Below, piece by piece: positions 1-8,105 of a stretch of DNA of 54,694 nucleotides. The stretch spans positions 1 to 54,694 of the forward strand of contig JADGNZ010000041.1 of NCBI GenBank assembly GCA_017883205.1, in the 5' to 3' direction. The notes below the pieces were generated by a model. That model was given only the letters and a program-made list of their open reading frames with translations, had not been told where the DNA came from and made no database searches. The translations under genes and the position numbers were made by a program. Source of the DNA: Thermoanaerobaculia bacterium. Lineage in GTDB: Bacteria > Acidobacteriota > Thermoanaerobaculia > Gp7-AA8. Position 1 is the stretch's first letter; each line of letters opens with the position of its first letter.

Positions 1-2
1 CC

Positions 3-893
3 GCCTCAGCACTTTCATCGATTGAATGGTGGGGGCCGTCCGCTCTTACATCCACTCGCCAGTTACCATTCTCTTACCACTCGATTCCCGGATGCCCCTA
101 TACAATTTTCCGAGACGACGGAAGCCGCGACGATTCGGTCGAGAAGATGCTCAGCGTGTTCGAAGGGCGATTCGCCGCGGCGATGCGGGTGACCCTTGAG
201 CAGCACGCGTTTACTGCTCAGCAGCGCGCCGACGTGGCGTACTTCATCACGTTTCTGTTGATCCGACCGCCTCGCGTCTTGAAGGAGTTCTTGCCTGGTC
301 TTTTCGGAAGCGCCGCAACATTGCGGCTCCTTCACGATAAGCTGCCCGGGTTCGCCGTAGCGATGCGGAAGCAATTTCGGGACCCCAATCCAGAACGTGT
401 CGCAGAGTGGTTTGGAGAACTTAGTGCGGACGCGCAAAAACGGGTGATCTTCGCAATTATGCTGCCCGCGATTGATGCCGATTCAGAGACGCTATTCAAA
501 CTGAGTTGGTCGTACTTTTTCACGACGCCCGACCACCCCTTTATCTCCTCGGACACACCTGTTTGCTTTAGAGTCCCGAACGGCCAGAGAAGCACACACT
601 TTCCCCTATTGTTGGATGACCCTGCCGTCGAGGTGAGTTTTCCAATGTCCGCTTCTATTGCTCTTGTTGCGCGACATGGTGATGGATTGCAGCGAAAGGG
701 CGCTGTCAGCCCCGACATTGTTGCTGAACTTAATTCAAGGGTGCTCTGGCAATCGAAGGATTACGTTTTCACGTCACAGCGGGGTTTCCCCGGCGATGAC
801 AAACTCCAGCAATGGACCGCGCGCTCCCCAGTGTCCGACGTTAACAGAGCGATAGCTATTGTCGAGGGATCGGCTGAGCGAGACTCGGGCTAA
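3..893 (+). CDS. DUF4238 family protein, 5'-partial
   Basis: This frame is open from the left edge of the window to a TAA-free run ending in TAA at 891-893, so the true start probably lies outside. The first internal ATG is at 147, but residues just before it (DDGSRDDSVEKMLSVFEG) already look like the family's acidic linker into its first helix, so 147 is unlikely to be the real start. The segment FITTPDHPFISSDTPV-like (here FTTPDHPFISSDTPVCF) followed by a strand-rich C-terminal half is the typical DUF4238 signature, in which a protein of about 250-300 residues recognises or protects something still unknown. The function is not established. It is often found near defence or mobile genes. No partner gene is visible here because the upstream side is missing. 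Confidence 0.7.
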   Translation, partial: ASALSSIEWWGPSALTSTRQLPFSYHSIPGCPYTIFRDDGSRDDSVEKMLSVFEGRFAAAMRVTLEQHAFTAQQRADVAYFITFLLIRPPRVLKEFLPGLFGSAATLRLLHDKLPGFAVAMRKQFRDPNPERVAEWFGELSADAQKRVIFAIMLPAIDADSETLFKLSWSYFFTTPDHPFISSDTPVCFRVPNGQRSTHFPLLLDDPAVEVSFPMSASIALVARHGDGLQRKGAVSPDIVAELNSRVLWQSKDYVFTSQRGFPGDDKLQQWTARSPVSDVNRAIAIVEGSAERDSG

Positions 894-942
894 CGCTCAG
901 CGCTCACTGCCTGTTCTAACTCGGTCTTTCGTGCGCCCCCCC

Positions 943-1797
943 TCACCCCTCCCCCCACTTCAACTTCGTGCGCAGCACATCGAAGTAACTCGTCTTTGAT
1001 GTGCGGACGAGAGTCACGGGGTTGGGGGACCTGTTGATGCAGACCTTGTCGTTTTGCGCGATGGGGAGGCCTTCCTGGCCGTCGAGGGTGAGGAAGATTT
1101 CCTGGTTGGGGGTGGCGATGCCGATCTCGATCTCCAGGTCGTCGGGCAGGACGATCGGGCGGTTGGAGAGCATGTGCGGGCAGATCGGGGTCAGGACGAC
1201 GGCGCCCATCGTGGCGTAGATGATCGGGCCGCCGGCGGAGAGGTTGTAGGCAGTAGAGCCGGTTGGCGTGGCGATGATCAGGCCGTCGGCGCGGAACGAG
1301 GAGACGAACTGGCCGCCGACCGTCACGCGCATCTCGATGATGCGGGCCAGTGCGCTCTTGTTGATCGTGGCGTCGTTGAGGACGCGGTATTTGCGATGAT
1401 CGCGGCCCGGTCCGCGTACCTCCACATCGAAGGTGACGCGCTTCTCGCTTTCGAAATCACCCGCGAGCACCCGCTCCATTACCTCAGGAAAGTCCTCCAC
1501 GCGCACCTCGGTGAGGAAACCGAGCGTGCCCATGTTTACGCCGAGGATGGGAACGTCTTTCGGAGCGTGGCGGGCCACGGAGAGGAGCGTGCCGTCGCCG
1601 CCGAACGTGATCAGAAGCTCGGAGTGTTTGCCGAGGTCACTCTTTGCGACGCACTTGCCGCGGTCGCCGAGCCTGTCGGCGGTGCCGTAGTCGAAACAGA
1701 CGTTGTAGCCGCGCCCGCGAAGATCAGCGGTTACGCGCGCGGCGAAAGCGAGTGCGTCCTCCGAGGTGGTCTTCGCGGAGATGCCGATGGTCTGCAC
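943..1797 (-). CDS. nadK: NAD kinase
   Basis: Phosphorylates NAD to NADP in the cytoplasm. At 284 residues it has normal bacterial length. The family motif GGDGT lies near residue 66, followed by the LND segment (about 141) and the glycine-rich TPTGSTAYNLSAGGP loop (about 177), which form the nucleotide site between the two domains. The start codon is 9 bp after the stop of the clpX-like gene upstream on the same strand, so the two are probably cotranscribed. The pairing with a Clp-type unfoldase is not a known functional link. No unusual residues were noticed. A GC-rich overlapping frame on the opposite strand is a shadow. Confidence 0.95.
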   Translation of the reverse strand: MQTIGISAKTTSEDALAFAARVTADLRGRGYNVCFDYGTADRLGDRGKCVAKSDLGKHSELLITFGGDGTLLSVARHAPKDVPILGVNMGTLGFLTEVRVEDFPEVMERVLAGDFESEKRVTFDVEVRGPGRDHRKYRVLNDATINKSALARIIEMRVTVGGQFVSSFRADGLIIATPTGSTAYNLSAGGPIIYATMGAVVLTPICPHMLSNRPIVLPDDLEIEIGIATPNQEIFLTLDGQEGLPIAQNDKVCINRSPNPVTLVRTSKTSYFDVLRTKLKWGEG

Positions 1798-1806
1798 GGG
1801 AGGAGT

Positions 1807-2841
1807 TTACGCGATCACTCTTCGCACATCTTCCGGCTCGATGACAACGCGGTCGCCGGCGCGCTCGGGGCCGGTGAAAAGCACCGGATGGAGCACCTTC
1901 TCGAGGATGGCGCGCAACGCCCGCGCGCCGAGCTTCTGCTTCAGCGCCGCCTCGGCGATCGCGTAGAGCGCGCCGGCCGAGAACTCGAGCTGGATCTGGT
2001 CGAGCGCGCAGAGGCGCTGGTACTCCGGAACCATCGCCTCGCGCGGCTCGGTGAGGATGGTGACGAGGTCGTCGGCGGTGAGGGAATCGAGCTCGACGTG
2101 GACCGGCAGCCGCCCGAGGAGCTCGGGAAGGAAGCCGTACTTCACCAGCTCTTCGGTGGAGATGTCTTTCGCCCGAACGTCGCCATCGCCGAAGAAACCG
2201 ATCGGCTTGGCGTCGCTGCTGTCGTCGATGTCGCTGAACGCGCCGGCGCAGATGAAGAGAATGTTGGCGATGTCGATCTCGACGTAGTCGTACTTGTTCC
2301 AGTGCGAAGTCACGTTCAGCGGAACGAAAAGCTTCTCGCCCTCGAGGATCTTGAGCAGCGACTGCTGCACGCCTTCGCCGCCGATGTCGCGCGATCCGGA
2401 GCCGGTGCGCGTACCGCCGGAGCGCCGCGCGATCTTGTCGATCTCATCGATGAAGACGATGCCGTTCTCCGCAGCGTCGACATTCTGATTCGTGGCAAAG
2501 AGCAACCGTCCGATCGCGACCTCGACATCCTCCCCGTAATATCCAGCCTCGGTGAACGCAGTAGCATCGTTGTAGGCAAAGGGAACGTCGAGGATCTTCG
2601 CCAGCGTGCGGGCCAGGTAGGTCTTGCCCGATCCCGAAGGACCGATCATCAGGATGTTCGATTTGCGGATGGAGACGTCGCCGCCGAACTTCAGGTACTC
2701 GATGCGCTTGAGATGGTTGTACGCGGCGATGGCCAGCACTTCTTTGGCGTGCTTCTGGCCGACGACGTATTGATCGAGCTGCTCGTAGATGCGCCGCGGC
2801 GTGACGTGCAAAAAGCGGTAGATGTCACGCTTTTCCTTCAT
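1807..2841 (-). CDS. ClpX-like AAA+ unfoldase lacking the zinc-binding domain
   Basis: AAA+ ATPase closely matching the ClpX core: Walker A GPSGSGKT (about 67-74), Walker B IVFIDEID (about 128-134), [14 protein letters not shown], and [12 protein letters not shown] with the arginine finger. The ClpP-docking tripeptide IGF is present (about 214-216), so proteolytic partnering is possible. Differences from standard ClpX are clear: the roughly 60-residue N-terminal zinc-binding domain is absent, the pore loop reads GYYG instead of GYVG, and the RKH loop region is replaced ([15 protein letters not shown]). The start at 2841 (MKEKRDIY) is preferred over an in-frame ATG 33 nt upstream, because residues before it do not look like family sequence. 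It is probably a second, specialised ClpX; no clpP or trigger-factor gene adjoins it. nadK follows after 9 bp. Confidence 0.85.
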   Translation of the reverse strand: MKEKRDIYRFLHVTPRRIYEQLDQYVVGQKHAKEVLAIAAYNHLKRIEYLKFGGDVSIRKSNILMIGPSGSGKTYLARTLAKILDVPFAYNDATAFTEAGYYGEDVEVAIGRLLFATNQNVDAAENGIVFIDEIDKIARRSGGTRTGSGSRDIGGEGVQQSLLKILEGEKLFVPLNVTSHWNKYDYVEIDIANILFICAGAFSDIDDSSDAKPIGFFGDGDVRAKDISTEELVKYGFLPELLGRLPVHVELDSLTADDLVTILTEPREAMVPEYQRLCALDQIQLEFSAGALYAIAEAALKQKLGARALRAILEKVLHPVLFTGPERAGDRVVIEPEDVRRVIA

Positions 2842-2875
2842 GGGCGGCGGGTCGAGTATAAGCCTGTGGAGCAAA

Positions 2876-3028
2876 GATCAGAGGACCAGAGACAAGAGAT
2901 CAGGAGGGGCGGCGTTAACACTCGATCTCTAGCGTCCGATTCTGCCCGCCTGTTTCTCTCGTCAGATCAGAATCAGGAAAGCCCGGTCCACCCCTGATCC
3001 CTTGTCTCTGATCGCTTGTTTCTGATCT
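2876..3028. repeat. Intergenic imperfect inverted repeat, GATCAGAGA family
   Basis: Left arm about 2876-2909 and right arm about 2991-3028 are near reverse complements built from a GATCAGAGACAAG-type word, separated by about 80 bp. The same word family recurs at 5650-5710, 39303-39410 and 41766-41862. No coding capacity is apparent. It could fold as a long imperfect hairpin in RNA or as a cruciform. It lies between the divergent clpX-like gene and asnB. Confidence 0.75.
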
Positions 3029-3085
3029 CCGCTTCACATTCTTCATGAGGGATTTAAGCCAGATGTGTGAGACTGCCGCCCCTTC

Positions 3086-4909
3086 ATGTGTGGAATCAAC
3101 GGGATTGTCTCCTTTCGCGCCGGCGCACCGTTGGTCGACCTCGATGAGCTGACGCGAACACGGGAGGCGATGCGCACGCGCGGTCCGGACGCAGCCGGTT
3201 CATGGATGTCGAGCGACGGACGTACCGGTTTCGGTCACCGGCGCCTCTCCATCATCGACGTCAGCGACCGCGCCAATCAGCCGATGGTCAGCCGCGATGG
3301 CCAGATGGTGTTGACGTTCAACGGAGAGATCTACAACTACACGGAGCTTCGCTCGGAGCTCGAGGCCGGCGGCGAGACGTTCGATACCGCGTCCGACACG
3401 GAAGTAGTTCTGCGAATGTACGCAAAGTGGGGCCGGGAGATGTTGCCGCGACTGCGTGGCATGTTCGCGTTTGCCATCTGGGATTCGAGTGCGAGGACAC
3501 TGTTTCTGGCGCGCGACCCCTACGGAGTCAAGCCGCTCTACTACGCGAATGATGGGCAGACCATCCGCTTCGCATCGCAAGTGAAGGCGCTGATGGCGGG
3601 TGGGAAAATATCAGCGGCGCGCGATCCGGCCGGCATCGTCGGTTTTCTTCTGCGCGGCAGCGTCCAGGGGCCATTCACGATCTACGAGGCGATCCGCGAG
3701 CTGCCGGCCGGCAGTTCGATGATGGTTACCGCTGACGGTCCGGCTCCGCCCTGCGCCTATTTTTCAATCGCAAACGTGCTGCGCGATGCCGTGAACGAGC
3801 GCCGCCACTACAGCGACGACGAGCGGGCCGCCATCATCGCCGACGGCGTCCGCGAATCCGTCCGCTATCACCTTGTCTCCGATGTGCCGGTCGGCGCGTT
3901 TCTATCCTCGGGACTCGACTCCGGCACGATCGTCGCGCTCGGGGCGGAGACCGGTATTCCTCTGCAGACGCTGACATTGCGGTTCAAGGAATACGCCGAT
4001 ACGCCGAAGGATGAAGCGCCGCTCGCCCAGATGGTGGCGAAGTCGTACGGCCTGTCGCACGACATATCGACCCTTTCGGGAGACGTGTTTCGGACGCACC
4101 TTGCCGCCGCACTCGATGCGATGGACCAGCCGTCATTCGATGGACTCAATTCCTACTTTGTCTGCAAAGCGGCAGCGGAGCTGCGTTGGAAAGTGGCGCT
4201 CTCCGGCACAGGCGGCGACGAGCTCTTCGGCGGCTACTCAACCTTCCGCATCATCCCTCGCATGGTGCGGCTGTTCGCCGCGTTCCGCTACATGCCCAGT
4301 CTGGCCTCGGCGTTCCGGCGAATGCAGCCGCGCATGTTCAAGAACGACATCCGCTACAGCCCGAAGACGGCGTACACGTTGAAATACTGCACGTCATACG
4401 CTGGTGCGTATCTGATGAAACGCGGGCTTTTCCTGCCGGAAGAGGTGGCCGGAATCGTCGGTGAGGATGTCGCGCGCGAAGGTTTGGCGCGCCTCGACAT
4501 GCTGGCTCGCATCCGCGCGGCGATGACCCCCGATCCGGGAACAGCGTTTGCCCGCGTGGCGGCACTCGAATCCGCGCTCTTCATGCGCAACCAGCTCCTC
4601 CGTGACATCGACTGGGCGTCGATGGCGCATTCGCTGGAGGTGCGCGTGCCACTCGTCGACGCGTTCCTCCTCCGCAAGGTCGCTCCCGCTGTCTTCTCGA
4701 CAAGAAAGCGCAATGGCAAGGAGTTGATGGCACGAGCGCCGCGTCAGCCTCTGCCTGAGGCCATTGTGAAACGGAAAAAAACCGGCTTCACAGTGCCAAT
4801 CCGTAAATGGCTGGCCGACCCGTCCGAGACTGCGAAACACTTCGGCATGCGCCCATGGGCGCTCCATCTGCTCGAAGTTAACGGGCACCTTCTGCCTCGC
4901 CGGCCCTGA
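3086..4909 (+). CDS. asnB: Asparagine synthase (glutamine-hydrolysing)
   Basis: Two-domain enzyme that hydrolyses glutamine and uses ATP to amidate aspartate. The protein starts MCGINGIVSF, placing the catalytic Cys at residue 2 after Met removal as in class II glutamine amidotransferases. RGPDAAG, FNGEIYNY and the C-terminal synthetase motifs SGLDSGTIVAL (PP-loop) and SGTGGDELFGGY are all present. At 607 residues it matches the AsnB family. It is probably monocistronic: an inverted repeat lies upstream and a gap of nearly 300 bp downstream. In soil bacteria, AsnB paralogues may also amidate exopolysaccharide or peptide substrates, and no neighbour decides between these. Confidence 0.92.
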   Translation: MCGINGIVSFRAGAPLVDLDELTRTREAMRTRGPDAAGSWMSSDGRTGFGHRRLSIIDVSDRANQPMVSRDGQMVLTFNGEIYNYTELRSELEAGGETFDTASDTEVVLRMYAKWGREMLPRLRGMFAFAIWDSSARTLFLARDPYGVKPLYYANDGQTIRFASQVKALMAGGKISAARDPAGIVGFLLRGSVQGPFTIYEAIRELPAGSSMMVTADGPAPPCAYFSIANVLRDAVNERRHYSDDERAAIIADGVRESVRYHLVSDVPVGAFLSSGLDSGTIVALGAETGIPLQTLTLRFKEYADTPKDEAPLAQMVAKSYGLSHDISTLSGDVFRTHLAAALDAMDQPSFDGLNSYFVCKAAAELRWKVALSGTGGDELFGGYSTFRIIPRMVRLFAAFRYMPSLASAFRRMQPRMFKNDIRYSPKTAYTLKYCTSYAGAYLMKRGLFLPEEVAGIVGEDVAREGLARLDMLARIRAAMTPDPGTAFARVAALESALFMRNQLLRDIDWASMAHSLEVRVPLVDAFLLRKVAPAVFSTRKRNGKELMARAPRQPLPEAIVKRKKTGFTVPIRKWLADPSETAKHFGMRPWALHLLEVNGHLLPRRP

Positions 4910-5056
4910 ACGCTACCGGTCCCTCCACGTAAAAATCCTTTGCTCTCCGGCGCCTTTCTTGACGCTGTGTCGCTTCGCGTTTTCGCGTAAGTCGCGTTAT
5001 CGCAACGACTTGCACGTTTAGGCGCGCTGGCCGTCCGATCGCACTAAGAAGCCGCG

Positions 5057-5066
5057 AAAGGAGGTG
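5057..5066 (+). promoter_or_regulatory. Extended Shine-Dalgarno-like sequence in a leader
   Basis: AAAGGAGGTG is an almost perfect complement of the 16S rRNA 3' end, yet it stands about 135 nt before the ComEA-like start. The only start codons near it are a GTG 2 nt after the AGGAGG core and an ATG about 28 nt away. The GTG would open a 39-codon leader peptide ending at 5184-5186, just before the ComEA ribosome site. The rest of the 290-bp gap 4910-5199 shows no gene. Confidence 0.35.
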
Positions 5067-5199
5067 GTGCCAAACGGAGCCAAGAATTTCCATTTGATGC
5101 AGAGGATCAACGGTCCTCGTGTGGGAAACAGCCAAAACAATGAAACGCGTCAACGTTCAACCAACCAATCAACCACCAACAAATAAGGAGAAGGAGACC

Positions 5200-5598
5200 A
5201 TGCGGAAGTCCCACCTCATCGTCCTCTCGGCAATTCTCATCATCTCGATGTCGACCGCGGTCATGGCGGCCGACACACAGCAGACCCAGGCCGCGCCGAC
5301 GGGCGTAGTCAACATCAACAGCGCGGATGTTGCGCAGCTCGCATTCCTGCCGCGCGTCGGCGTCAAAGCGGCGCAACGCATCGTCGACTATCGCAAAGAG
5401 CACGGCAGCTTCAAGAAGACCTCGGACCTGATGCAGGTCAAGGGCTTCGGCGAGAAGTCGTACGAGCGTCTGGCCAGCTACCTTTCGGTCGACGGCAAGA
5501 CGACGCTGGCCGCGAAGGTTCACGCCGGCCGCATCGGCGGCGGTAAGCGCACCAAGTCCGCGAAGTCATCCTCATCGCCCTCCCCCGCGACGCGATAA
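5200..5598 (+). CDS. ComEA-like secreted helix-hairpin-helix protein
   Basis: 132-residue exported protein. Residues 1-24 form a signal peptide (hydrophobic core LIVLSAILIISMS, cleavage after VMA). Residues 37-100 are a ComEA-type helix-hairpin-helix pair: VNINSADVAQLAFLPRVG, then AAQRIVDYRKEHGSFKKTSDL and VKGFGEKSYERL. The tail is rich in Lys, Arg and Ser. ComEA proteins bind incoming double-stranded DNA in the periplasm during transformation, but stand-alone HhH exports of this size are common and not all serve competence. The start was chosen at ATG 5200 because an AAGGAGAAGGAG ribosome site precedes it directly; an in-frame upstream extension lacks one. A prepilin gene follows, which fits a DNA-uptake or type IV pilus context. 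Confidence 0.82.
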   Translation: MRKSHLIVLSAILIISMSTAVMAADTQQTQAAPTGVVNINSADVAQLAFLPRVGVKAAQRIVDYRKEHGSFKKTSDLMQVKGFGEKSYERLASYLSVDGKTTLAAKVHAGRIGGGKRTKSAKSSSSPSPATR

Positions 5599-5616
5599 CG
5601 CGCCGCCCCTCCAAAA

Positions 5617-5642
5617 GGCCGCCTCGCGCAAGCGGGGCGGCC
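5617..5642 (+). terminator. Strong hairpin after the ComEA-like gene
   Basis: An 11-bp stem (GGCCGCCTCGC with GCGGGGCGGCC, one G-U pair) closed by a GCAA tetraloop, 18 nt after the stop codon. No U-tract follows, so it may be an RNA-stabilising or Rho-assisted end rather than a classical intrinsic terminator. Confidence 0.6.
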
Positions 5643-5649
5643 ACCTTGG

Positions 5650-5710
5650 AGAAGCCAGCGGCCAGAGATCAGCGGTCAGACCGATCGCTGCTCTCTGCTC
5701 ACTGACCTCC
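5650..5710. repeat. Degenerate GATCAGAGA-type inverted repeat
   Basis: Short-period words (CCAGAGATCAGCGGTCAG on the left, CTGCTCTCTGCTCACTGAC on the right) form an imperfect dyad just before the prepilin gene. It resembles the element at 2876-3028 but is shorter and more diverged. Confidence 0.5.
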
Positions 5711-5746
5711 CCAAAAAAACCACCTGCTTCATCACAAGGAGAACGT

Positions 5747-6337
5747 GTGCTCAAACGTCAACGCGGTTTCAGCCTGATCGAGATCCTGGTCGTCGTCGCC
5801 ATCATCGGAATCATCGCCCTTTGCGCGATCCCCTCGTTCGCCAACTACCGGCGGCGCGCCTCATGCGCGGCGGCGGCCAACGAAATGCGCAGCATCCTGC
5901 GTGCTGTCCGTTCGCGTGCAATCGCCCGAGGAGCGAATGCCGGCGTGAAGTTCGTGCATACGGGAAATAACTGGACCTATACGCTGTACGACGACGGCAA
6001 CGGCAACGGAATCGCCAATGCCGACATCACCTCCGGCGTCGACCGGCGCTACTTCGGTCCAGCGGTGACGATGCCGCTGTACCACATCGCCGCGATCGCG
6101 CAGTTGCCGAAAGCCTTGCGTGATCCTGACGGCGATCCGCTCCTTCCGAGCGATCCCGCTCTTCAATTCGGCCGTTCGACGATCTGCTCGTTCTCGCCGA
6201 TGGGAAGCGGCACTCCGGGGACGATCTATATCAGCGACGGCATCGACGTGCTCTACGCGGTGCGCGTGTTTGGCGCCAGCGGAAAGGTGCGGCTGCTGCG
6301 CTACGACAGCGGGACGCAGAAGTGGGAGGAGCGATGA
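5747..6337 (+). CDS. Type IV prepilin-like protein (GspH/FimT type)
   Basis: 196-residue pseudopilin. The N-terminus MLKRQRGFSLIEILVVVAII carries the prepilin peptidase site G|F with Glu at mature position 5, followed by the hydrophobic helix and GIIALCAIPSF. The remaining globular part has the GspH-type layout, with an early YRRRASCAAAANEMRSILR helix and a strand-rich C-terminus. It starts with GTG at 5747, with AAGGAG 5 nt upstream. It probably acts as a minor pilin in a type IV pilus or type II secretion fibre; no assembly ATPase or platform gene lies in the window. It ends 18 bp before the convergent membrane gene. Confidence 0.85.
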   Translation: MLKRQRGFSLIEILVVVAIIGIIALCAIPSFANYRRRASCAAAANEMRSILRAVRSRAIARGANAGVKFVHTGNNWTYTLYDDGNGNGIANADITSGVDRRYFGPAVTMPLYHIAAIAQLPKALRDPDGDPLLPSDPALQFGRSTICSFSPMGSGTPGTIYISDGIDVLYAVRVFGASGKVRLLRYDSGTQKWEER

Positions 6338-6354
6338 GGCTCGCTCGCTCAGCG

Positions 6355-8070
6355 CTAGTTTTCGCCGCGCCGCACTACGAGTCTTCGCGCTTCGTAGGTC
6401 TGCACCACCGACAGTGGATTCGTTCGCAACGACTCCTCGGAAAATGCGTCGGACAGGATGCTGCCGTCCATGTCGCGCGCGACTGGGAGGCCGGCGATGT
6501 AGAGAACGGTCGGCACGACGTCGAAGGCGGTTGCGGAGCGAGGTTTGTCGCTGCGGACGATGCCGGGACCGCGGATCAGCACGAAGCCGTCGTCGGCGCT
6601 GGGGTCGGCGGGATCGACGAAATCGCGGAGCAGCGCGTAGGGCGTCGCAGGCAGTTCCGGCGGGACGGGTCCGGATGGCGACACGACCACGAGTGTGTGA
6701 TTGGGATAGTCGCGCGCCAGCGCCGCCAGCATCCTATCGATCTGTTCCGCGTACGCGCGCAGGACCATCCCTTTCACGGTCGAGCGAGGAGGAAGCTCGT
6801 TGCTGAAAATGTGAATGGCGCGTTGTGCCTGCTCCAACCCACCGAGCGTGCAGACCGTGAGCGCAAACGCCGGCGCCGAGGCGCGGAGGATGGCGACCGA
6901 GGTGAGGTCGTCGGCCAGACTATTCACGATCCGCTGGCGCGCGTTGCCCGTGCCGTTGAAGCGCTGCGTATCCGCTTCCGCCGGAACGGCCTTGAAGCTC
7001 GCTACGCTGGCGGCGAACTGCGGAGGAACGATTTCGCTCTCCTTTCGCGATGCGGTTTCGAAGTAGCGATCGGTGACGAGTCGCGACGCTCCCGCCGGTT
7101 GCGACCATGGCCAGCCGATTACCGCGGAGCGAATGCCGAGCCGCTCAAAGACCGTCCAGAACGGAAGAGAGAGTCCGGACGGAAGCGGCGTGGCCACGCG
7201 CTCGACCGGCGGAATCAGTCCCCACACTTTGAAGCCGACACCGCCCGGAATGATCAGGAATCGTTCGCCGGGACGATTGAGCGGCGTGCGATAGCCGAGA
7301 CGTCCGGTGACGCCGTGGCGGAACGGCAGCTTCCCGGTCGCGACCGAGGCCCACAGAGACTTCGGGCTGATCGTGGGGAAGGGCTCGAGCCGCGTGACGT
7401 AGTCGTGAGTCCGTGCCTGCTCGAAGAACGGCAGCGAGCCCTCGCCGGTCATCGTGAGGATCCAGTCGTACGGCAGATTGCGGATGGCGACGACGATCAC
7501 GGGACGGTGGCCGGCCACCGTCCCGACATTCGCCACCACCGACTGGGCCTCGGTGCGGTAACTGTCGCGGCGCTGGTAGAGGAAGACGGACGAGATCGCG
7601 ATCAGCAGCACGCCGGAGACGAAGAGGATGCGCGAGGTGCGGCGGCTGGCGTTGCGCTCGGCGAACCAGAGCAGCAGGAGCGCGAACGAGGTCGCGGTGA
7701 TCAGGTTCGTCGCTTTCGACAACACCCGGATCGCGCCAATCGGCAAGTAGTTGTTGCGAAACACCTCGAGGTGCATCCAGTAGATCGCCGTGGCCACGAA
7801 CGCGGCCAGGACGACGAAGCCGAAGCCGTGTGGCCGGTAGTCGCGGTCTGTTTCCGGTTTCCCGAGGAGGCGCACGCGCAGGACGCGGAGGAGCCAGAGG
7901 GCGGTGCCGGCCAGCAGGCCGCAGATCAGGCCATAGACGATCGTGACCGTTGCCAGGCGACCGGGTGTGATGTCGATCTGCGGGTTGAGAAAGTAAAGAA
8001 GGTTGGCGATGTAGAGGCCGAAGATCGCACCTGCGAGTACGCGCTTGAGATACGCCCAACGAATCGGCAT
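6355..8070 (-). CDS. Membrane protein with degenerate alkaline-phosphatase-fold domain
   Basis: 571 residues. Five predicted membrane segments occupy about residues 11-205 (for example VLAGAIFGLYIANLLYFL, ILFVSGVLLIAISSVFLY). The remainder has the fold order of the type I phosphodiesterase/nucleotide pyrophosphatase group: first strand PVIVVAIRNLPYDWI, nucleophile segment FPTISPKSLWASVATG, then LVVVSPSG and FDVVPTVLYIAGLPVARDMDG. In active members the first strand carries Asp (as in IDG), the later strand reads SDHG, and a His precedes the final DG. Here those positions read IRN, SPSG and DDG without His, so metal binding looks lost while the nucleophile Thr region and the VAPTLL-like segment remain. 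I infer a pseudoenzyme, perhaps a sensor or scaffold. It is divergent from the methylase gene, with 35 bp between start codons. Confidence 0.72.
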   Translation of the reverse strand: MPIRWAYLKRVLAGAIFGLYIANLLYFLNPQIDITPGRLATVTIVYGLICGLLAGTALWLLRVLRVRLLGKPETDRDYRPHGFGFVVLAAFVATAIYWMHLEVFRNNYLPIGAIRVLSKATNLITATSFALLLLWFAERNASRRTSRILFVSGVLLIAISSVFLYQRRDSYRTEAQSVVANVGTVAGHRPVIVVAIRNLPYDWILTMTGEGSLPFFEQARTHDYVTRLEPFPTISPKSLWASVATGKLPFRHGVTGRLGYRTPLNRPGERFLIIPGGVGFKVWGLIPPVERVATPLPSGLSLPFWTVFERLGIRSAVIGWPWSQPAGASRLVTDRYFETASRKESEIVPPQFAASVASFKAVPAEADTQRFNGTGNARQRIVNSLADDLTSVAILRASAPAFALTVCTLGGLEQAQRAIHIFSNELPPRSTVKGMVLRAYAEQIDRMLAALARDYPNHTLVVVSPSGPVPPELPATPYALLRDFVDPADPSADDGFVLIRGPGIVRSDKPRSATAFDVVPTVLYIAGLPVARDMDGSILSDAFSEESLRTNPLSVVQTYEARRLVVRRGEN

Positions 8071-8105
8071 GCCGGCGTGCGCAGTGTATCGCGCGGAGGT
8101 GCGGC

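Noticed and set aside
1054-2997. Long plus-strand frame of 647 codons
   Set aside because: It is antisense to nadK and the clpX-like gene, both with full family motifs. High-GC third positions keep the frame open; its product has no domain and is Arg/Glu/Asp-rich in the way of shadows.
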